Source: Klenkia soli
Lineage (GTDB): Bacteria; Actinomycetota; Actinomycetes; Mycobacteriales; Geodermatophilaceae
DNA length: 64,000 bases
Reading direction: 5' to 3'
Assembly (NCBI RefSeq): GCF_900103975.1
Contig: NZ_FNIR01000007.1
Coordinates: 186,001 to 250,000 of the forward strand
A program made the translations under genes and the position numbers. Position 1 is the first letter of the stretch. Every line of letters begins with the position of its first letter. This document shows positions 59,260 to 64,000 of the stretch, in pieces. The notes beneath the pieces are model-generated. The model did not search any database. It worked only from the letters and a program-made list of their open reading frames with translations, and was not told the origin of the DNA.

Positions 59260-59903
59260 CCGCACACGAGCGCACCCGCTTCGACCCCGCCGAGATGGCG
59301 CCCAAGGACTTCTACCGGGTGCTGAACTCCGTCGTCGTCCCCCGACCCATCGCCTGGGTCTGCACCAGGTCCGCCGAGGGCGTGCACAACCTCGCGCCGC
59401 ACTCCTTCTACACGGTGGCCTGCGTCGACCCACCGGTCGTGCAGTTCACCAGCGTCGGCCGCAAGGACAGCCTGACCAACGCCGAGGCGACCGGCGAGTT
59501 CACGATCAGCCTGACCCCCGAGGAGCTCTTCGAGCAGGTCAACGCCACCGGCACCGACTTCCCGCCCGACCACGACGAGGCCGAGCAGACGGGGATCGTG
59601 CTCGAGGACAGCGACGTCGTGTCGGTCAAGCGGGTCGCGGCCAGCCCCGTGACGCTGGAGTGCCGGCTGCACTCGACGCTGTCGTTGGGTGACTCCACGA
59701 TCGTGTTCGGCCAGGTGGTGGCCGTCAGCGCGCACGCCGCGGCGGTGCGCGACGGCCGGCCCCGCATCGAGGCGCTGCGCCCGCTGGCCCGCCTGGGCGG
59801 CAACGAGTGGTCCACCGTCGGCGAGCTGAAGGAGATCAAGCGGATCCCCTTCACCGACTGGCAGGCCGACCCGACGATCGGTCAGGCGCTGCGCGGCGAC
59901 TGA
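59256..59903 (+). CDS. Flavin reductase family / FMN-binding split-barrel protein
   Basis: A 215-residue FMN-binding protein with the flavin reductase-like pattern FYRVLNSVVVPRPIAWVCTRS, HNLAPHSFYTVACVDPPVVQF, NAEATGEFTISL and FGQVVAVSAHAAAVRDGRP. It could supply reduced flavin to a monooxygenase; its place as the last gene of the carotenoid run (GTGA overlap with the glycosyltransferase) suggests a link to pigment tailoring, but this is inference. Its 3' end overlaps the convergent PfkB gene by 22 bp. Confidence 0.88.
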   Translation: MTAHERTRFDPAEMAPKDFYRVLNSVVVPRPIAWVCTRSAEGVHNLAPHSFYTVACVDPPVVQFTSVGRKDSLTNAEATGEFTISLTPEELFEQVNATGTDFPPDHDEAEQTGIVLEDSDVVSVKRVAASPVTLECRLHSTLSLGDSTIVFGQVVAVSAHAAAVRDGRPRIEALRPLARLGGNEWSTVGELKEIKRIPFTDWQADPTIGQALRGD

Positions 59904-60874
59904 GGCAGGTGGGGGGCGACCTCGTCGGCGGCCTGCGCGCCGAAGGCGAGGGCGAACCGCTCCAGGAACGACTCGTGCGGCAGGTCGTACTCCTGGGTGC
60001 CGATCACCTCGACGGCGGCGGTGGCCACCGCCGAGCCGACCTGGGTGGCCCGCTCGATGCCCAGCCCCCACTGCCGGGCCGCGACGAACCCGGCACGCAG
60101 GGCGTCGCCGCCACCGGTGGGCTCCACCGGCTTGGTCTCGGGCACCGCGATGACCTCGATGGTGTCGGCGGTGCGGCTCTCGACCCGCACGCCGTTGGCC
60201 GCCCGGGTGGTGACCCAGGTGCCCACGCGGTCGAGCACCTCGTCGTGGCTCCAGCCGGTCTTCTGCTTGAGCAGGGCGGCCTCGTACTCGTTGGTGAACA
60301 GCAGGTCGGCGCCGTCGACGAGGGTGCGGATCATCTCGCCGTCGGCCCACGCCAGCTGCTGGGAGGGGTCGGCCAGGAACGGGTAGCCGCGCTCCCGGCA
60401 CTCCTGCGTGTGCCGCACCATCGCGCCCGGGTCGTTCGGGCCCACGATCACCAGGTCCGGCGCACCCACCCGGTCGGCGACCGGGGCCAGCTCGATCAGG
60501 GCGGCCTCGGCCATGGCGCCCGAGTAGAAGGACGCGATCTGGTTGTTGGTCGAGTCGGTGGTGCAGGTGAAGCGTGCGGTGTGCTTCACGTCGGACCACC
60601 GGATGGAGCCGGTGTCCACCCCGTGGCGCTGCAGCCAGGCGTCGTACTCGTCGAAGTCCCCGCCCACGGCACCGACCAGCACCGGCGTCAGCCCCAGCAG
60701 CCCCATGCCGTAGGCCATGTTCGCCCCGGCGCCGCCGCGGTGCTGGACCAGGTCGTCGACCAGGAACGAGAGGGAGACGTTCTCCATCTGGCCCTCGACG
60801 AACTGCTCCGCGAACTTCCCCGGGAAGGTCATGAGGTGGTCGGTGGCGATCGAACCGGTCACGACGACGGACAC
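59882..60874 (-). CDS. PfkB family carbohydrate/nucleoside kinase
   Basis: A 330-residue ribokinase-fold kinase. The N-terminal substrate motif is HRGGAGANMAYGMGLLG (about 46-62), the first PfkB-like signature. The ATP/anion-hole motif is PTGGGDALRAGF (about 259-270), with GGGD in place of the common GAGD but the catalytic Asp kept. The QHRGGAGANMA form resembles actinobacterial adenosine kinases. An AGGAG site precedes the GTG at 60874. It is followed convergently by the flavin reductase gene. Confidence 0.87.
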   Translation of the reverse strand: MSVVVTGSIATDHLMTFPGKFAEQFVEGQMENVSLSFLVDDLVQHRGGAGANMAYGMGLLGLTPVLVGAVGGDFDEYDAWLQRHGVDTGSIRWSDVKHTARFTCTTDSTNNQIASFYSGAMAEAALIELAPVADRVGAPDLVIVGPNDPGAMVRHTQECRERGYPFLADPSQQLAWADGEMIRTLVDGADLLFTNEYEAALLKQKTGWSHDEVLDRVGTWVTTRAANGVRVESRTADTIEVIAVPETKPVEPTGGGDALRAGFVAARQWGLGIERATQVGSAVATAAVEVIGTQEYDLPHESFLERFALAFGAQAADEVAPHLPQSPRSA

Positions 60875-60960
60875 GGTGGGGCTCCTGGAGGGGGGTGGGG
60901 GCAGGTACCCGTCGTTCGACGCCTACGTCGTGCGGGGTTCACCGGAGCGTAACGGGCCGG

Positions 60961-61623
60961 TCAGCCCAGGGCCCGCCGCAGCTGCAGGCCCAGCTGCGTG
61001 CTGCCCACGACGCCCAGCAGCGCCCCGACGGCCGCCCCGGCCGTGACCACCAGGTCAGCGGCACCGAGCGCGGACACCACCCCGGCGCCGCCGAGGGTCA
61101 TGCCCACCATCGCCACCCGGGTCGGGCGCTCCCACACCGAGATCGCCCCGGTCTCGTCCACCCCGGCCTGCCCGGCCCGCGCCCGCAGGTAGTCGGGGAA
61201 CCAGCACAGCGCGCCGAACAGCACGGCCAGCCAGCCCGGCGCCCCCGCCGCCCAGAACGCCGCGGCGTAGGCCACCTCGGTCAGCCGGTCGACCGCGGAG
61301 TCCAGCACGTAGCCACGACGCGAGGCCCGCCCCCCGGCGATGGCGAGGGCGCCGTCCAGGGAGTCCAGCAGGCCCGAGACCCCGACCAGCACCCCCGCGA
61401 GGACCAGCCAGCCACCTCCGGCCGCGGCCGGGCCGACCGCGGCGGCCGCGACCACCAGCCCGACGGCCGTCACCAGGGTCGGCGAGAGCCCCGCCAGCGG
61501 CCGGGCGAGGGTGTGGGCGATCGTCAGCCAGCCCCGCACCACGGCGGAGGCACGCGGGTCGGTGCCCCCGTGCCACTGCGACCAGGCTGTGAAGTACTCC
61601 TCCCGGGTCAGGAACGGCGGCAT
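60961..61623 (-). CDS. CDP-alcohol phosphatidyltransferase family protein
   Basis: A 220-residue membrane enzyme of the CDP-alcohol phosphatidyltransferase family, with about six hydrophobic segments. The active-site signature is visible as DSLDGALAI, then G-YVLDSAVDR: D-x2-D-G-x2-A-x9-G-x3-D-x3-D. The Arg that usually follows the Ala of this signature is Ile here, with an Arg displaced by four residues, so the subfamily differs from standard PgsA/PIS enzymes. The polar head substrate is unknown. It is divergent from the lipase-like gene. Confidence 0.88.
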   Translation of the reverse strand: MPPFLTREEYFTAWSQWHGGTDPRASAVVRGWLTIAHTLARPLAGLSPTLVTAVGLVVAAAAVGPAAAGGGWLVLAGVLVGVSGLLDSLDGALAIAGGRASRRGYVLDSAVDRLTEVAYAAAFWAAGAPGWLAVLFGALCWFPDYLRARAGQAGVDETGAISVWERPTRVAMVGMTLGGAGVVSALGAADLVVTAGAAVGALLGVVGSTQLGLQLRRALG

Positions 61624-61640
61624 GCGCCCAGTGCACCAGG

Positions 61641-61646
61641 GACAGT
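61641..61646 (+). promoter_or_regulatory. Leaderless -10 element of the lipase-like gene
   Basis: GACAGT ends 6 nt before the ATG at 61653. Confidence 0.4.
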
Positions 61647-61652
61647 GGACTC

Positions 61653-62459
61653 ATGCTCGCCGGCCTCTCCCCCGCCCGCCGTCGCCTGGTCCTCGGGGTG
61701 CTCGCCGCGGCGGTGGTCGGCCTCCTGGCCGTCGTCGGCGCCGTGCTGGTACCGCGGTTGACCGCCCCCACCCCGGCGCCGGTCAGCCAGGCCGAGCCCG
61801 GTCCGGTGCTGCTGGTGCCCGGCTACGGCGGCTCCACGACCGGGCTGCAGTCGCTGGCCGACGCGCTGACCGCCGTCGGCCGGGACGCCACGGTGGTCAG
61901 CCTCCCCGGTGACGGCACCGGTGACCTGCGGGAGACCGCTGCGGTGCTCGGCGACGCGGTCGACGCCGCCCTGGCCCGCACCGGTGCCGACAGCGTCGAC
62001 GTCGTCGGCTACTCCGCCGGCGGGGTGACCGCACGCCTGTGGGCGGCGGACGGCGGTGCCGCGCAGGCCCGGCGCATCGTCACCCTCGGCTCCCCCCACC
62101 ACGGGACGACGATCGCCGACCTGGGCGCCACGCTGGCCCCCGACCAGTGCCCCGAGGCCTGCCAGCAGCTGACCACGAGCAGCGACCTGCTGCGGCAGCT
62201 CAACGCCGGCGACGAGACCCCAGCGGGGCCGACGTGGGTCTCCATCTGGACCGAGGTCGACCAGACCGTCACCCCGCCGGACTCCGCCGACCTCGAGGGC
62301 GCCCTGGACATCACCGTGCAGTCGGTGTGCGCCGACAGCACGGTCGCCCACGGCCAGCTGCCCAGCGACCCCCTGGTGCAGGGCATGGTGATCGCCGAGC
62401 TGGCGGCGGGGCAGCCGGTGGACCTGGGTCCGGCCGACTGCGCCCGCCTGTCCTCGTAG
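61653..62459 (+). CDS. Secreted or membrane-anchored alpha/beta hydrolase (lipase-like)
   Basis: A 268-residue alpha/beta hydrolase. The N-terminal membrane segment RRLVLGVLAAAVVGLLAVVGAVLVP (about 10-34) could be a signal anchor. The oxyanion strand is PVLLVPGYGGSTTGLQSL and the nucleophile elbow is VVGYSAGGVTARLW (Ser about 119). LGSPHHGTTIADLGATL follows as in triacylglycerol lipases, and a catalytic His is likely in DSTVAHGQLPSDP. Cys pairs (PDQCPEAC) suggest an extracytoplasmic location with a disulfide. The substrate is unknown. Its stop is 3 bp from the convergent asparagine synthetase stop. Confidence 0.87.
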   Translation: MLAGLSPARRRLVLGVLAAAVVGLLAVVGAVLVPRLTAPTPAPVSQAEPGPVLLVPGYGGSTTGLQSLADALTAVGRDATVVSLPGDGTGDLRETAAVLGDAVDAALARTGADSVDVVGYSAGGVTARLWAADGGAAQARRIVTLGSPHHGTTIADLGATLAPDQCPEACQQLTTSSDLLRQLNAGDETPAGPTWVSIWTEVDQTVTPPDSADLEGALDITVQSVCADSTVAHGQLPSDPLVQGMVIAELAAGQPVDLGPADCARLSS

Positions 62460-62462
62460 CGG

Positions 62463-64000
62463 CTACAGCTGCACGTCCACGTCGTACTCGCGCAGCCAGC
62501 GGTCGACGAACAGCAGCCGGTCCTGCACGTTGCGCGGCGCCTCGCGGCCGGCGTCCAGGTCGACCAGGTCCGCCAGCGGCGACGACGTGTCGTCGGCCAG
62601 CGCGCCGAACCGGCGGCTGATCTCCGCGGCGTACCGCGGGTCCTGGGTCGAGGGGTAGGGGCTCTTCACGCGCTCCACGACCGACTGCGGCAGCAGGTCG
62701 GCGGTGGCCGCGCGCAGCAGGCTCTTCTCCCGGCCGTCGAAGTTCTTCAGGTGCCACGGGGCGTTGAAGACGTACTGCACCAGCCGGTGGTCGCAGAAGG
62801 GCACCCGCACCTCCAGCCCGACCGCCATGCTCATCCGGTCCTTGCGGTCCAGCAGCACCGGCAGGAACCGGGTCAGGTAGGCGTAGGAGACCTCGCGCAT
62901 GCGGGCGTCGTGCCCGGTCTCCCCGGCCAGCCGGGGCACCTCGGCCATCGTCTGCCGGTAGGCGTCGTCCACGTGCCCGGTGAGGTCGAGCTCCTTGGCC
63001 ACCCGCTCGTGCAGCAGGTCGCCGGCGGAGTAGCCGGCGATCATCCGCCCGGCCAGCCACGGGAAGGTGTCCGCACCGGTGGCGACGGGGTCGTGGAAGT
63101 CGATGTAGCCGCCGAACACCTCGTCGGCGCTCTCCCCCGACAGCGCCACAGTCGAGCTCTTCCGCACCGCGCCGAACAACAGGTGCAGCGAGGTGTCGAT
63201 CTCGCCCATGCCCGGGGTGTCCCGGGCCCGCAGGACGGCGTCCCGGGCGGCGGGGTCCAGCAGCCCGGCGTCGTCCAGCACGACGTCGGTGTGGTCGCTG
63301 CGCACGTGCGCGGCGACGTCGCGGACGTAGGGGGCGTCCGGGGTGCCGCGGACGTCGTCGGGCACGAAGTCGGTGTCGTTGCCGGCGAAGTCCACGGAGA
63401 ACGAGCGCACCGGGCCCTGGCCGGCCTCGGCGAGCTGGCGGGCCGCGAGCGCGGTGAGCGCGGAGGAGTCGAGCCCCCCGGACAGCAGGGTGCACAGCGG
63501 GACGTCGGCGATCAGCTGCCGGCGGGCGGTGTCGTCGAGGATCTCGCGCACCCGGGCCACCGTGGCGTCGACGTCGTCGGTGTGCGGGGTGGACTCCAGC
63601 GCCCAGTAGCGCAGCTCCTGCACCCCCGACCGGCTGATCCGGACGACGTGGCCCGGAGGCACCTCGCGCAGGCCGGCGAACGGGGTGTGGGCGGGGTCGG
63701 CGACCATGCCGAACACCTGCCGCAGCCCGGCGGCGTCGACCACCCGCGGGACGTCGGGGTGGGCCAGCACCGCCTTGGGCTCGGACCCGAACAGCACGCC
63801 GTCGGGCGTCTGCCGGTAGTACAGCGGCTTCACGCCGAGCCGGTCGCGGACCAGCAGCAGCTCCTCGCGCCGGGTGTCCCACAGGGCGTAGGCGAACATC
63901 CCGTTGAACCCGGCGACCACCTCGCGGGGGTCGCGGTCGCCGGCCGCCCGATGCGCCCGCAGCACGACCTCGGTGTCGCTGTCGGTGTCGAACCGGCCGC
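62463..64000 (-). CDS. asnB: Asparagine synthetase (glutamine-hydrolysing), cut by right window edge
   Basis: The C-terminal part, about 512 residues, of a glutamine-dependent asparagine synthetase; the N-terminal Cys and the first part of the glutaminase domain lie beyond the window. Visible are the end of the glutaminase domain (GFNGMFAYALWDTRREELLLVRDRLGVKPLYY and FGSEPKAVLAHPDV) and the synthetase domain. That domain has the PP-loop CTLLSGGLDSSALTALAAR, VALSGESADEVFGGY and LDRKDRMSMAVGLEVRVPF. The frame is open to position 64000. A specialised (natural-product) homologue cannot be excluded. Confidence 0.9.
   Translation of the reverse strand, partial: GRFDTDSDTEVVLRAHRAAGDRDPREVVAGFNGMFAYALWDTRREELLLVRDRLGVKPLYYRQTPDGVLFGSEPKAVLAHPDVPRVVDAAGLRQVFGMVADPAHTPFAGLREVPPGHVVRISRSGVQELRYWALESTPHTDDVDATVARVREILDDTARRQLIADVPLCTLLSGGLDSSALTALAARQLAEAGQGPVRSFSVDFAGNDTDFVPDDVRGTPDAPYVRDVAAHVRSDHTDVVLDDAGLLDPAARDAVLRARDTPGMGEIDTSLHLLFGAVRKSSTVALSGESADEVFGGYIDFHDPVATGADTFPWLAGRMIAGYSAGDLLHERVAKELDLTGHVDDAYRQTMAEVPRLAGETGHDARMREVSYAYLTRFLPVLLDRKDRMSMAVGLEVRVPFCDHRLVQYVFNAPWHLKNFDGREKSLLRAATADLLPQSVVERVKSPYPSTQDPRYAAEISRRFGALADDTSSPLADLVDLDAGREAPRNVQDRLLFVDRWLREYDVDVQL

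Overview
The window reads as a chromosomal segment of a very GC-rich actinobacterium. G+C looks like about three quarters by eye; it was not computed. GTG starts dominate. The division and cell-wall (dcw) cluster carries wag31, sepF, yggT and a meso-DAP-type murE. LexA boxes have the actinobacterial form TCGAAC-N4-GTTCGA. A CruF/CruG-like carotenoid operon is present. Together these fit Geodermatophilaceae (Blastococcus, Geodermatophilus, Modestobacter); this is inference, because no rRNA lies in the window. I saw no rRNA or tRNA gene, transposase, integrase or CRISPR array.

Layout. 1-0.87 kb: a pseudouridine synthase (cut by the window edge) and lspA. 1.1-2.6 kb: malate:quinone oxidoreductase. 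2.7-7.1 kb: a PhyH-type oxygenase, two methyltransferases, an MFS exporter and a divergent TetR regulator with an obvious operator. 7.1-11.9 kb: a CPA1 antiporter and ileS. 12-33.3 kb, minus strand: the dcw cluster, in transcription order mraZ, rsmH, ftsL, ftsI, murE, murF, mraY, murD, ftsW, murG, murC, ftsQ, an inserted AhpD/carboxymuconolactone decarboxylase-like gene, ftsZ, pgeF, yggS, sepF, yggT, wag31 and a membrane protein with a Cys/His-rich C-terminus. 33.5-38.2 kb: moxR, DUF58 and a TgpA-type transglutaminase, divergent from mraZ. 38.3-43.2 kb: DUF3040, SOS-controlled dinB, and a tightly coupled operon of acyl-CoA dehydrogenase-like, PIG-L deacetylase, NodS-like methyltransferase and GT2 glycosyltransferase genes. 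43.3-45.8 kb: a small protein made of three 24-residue repeats, a strong hairpin, a JmjC-type cupin oxygenase and a sucrase/ferredoxin-like protein. 45.8-54.6 kb: accessory genes (ferredoxin-like, phosphodiesterase, methyltransferases, an SOS-boxed DUF6504-HEPN pair, POT transporter, Fic). 54.7-64 kb: YbaK, a carotenoid operon flanked by GNAT and flavin reductase genes, a PfkB kinase, a CDP-alcohol phosphatidyltransferase, a lipase and asparagine synthetase (cut by the window edge).

How the genes work together. The dcw block makes lipid II (murE/F, mraY, murD/G/C) and the septal machine (FtsW, FtsI, FtsL, FtsQ, FtsZ, SepF, Wag31). Many neighbours share 4-bp XTGA start/stop overlaps, so translational coupling is the rule. 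A second window-wide theme is leaderless expression: at least twelve starts sit 6-8 nt downstream of a -10-like hexamer. The most unusual candidates are the repeat-peptide/hairpin/cupin module at 43.3-45.8 kb and the coupled four-gene operon at 40.2-43.2 kb. Next are the SOS-boxed HEPN pair at 49-49.8 kb and a leaderless 11-codon upstream ORF coupled to the carotenoid operon.
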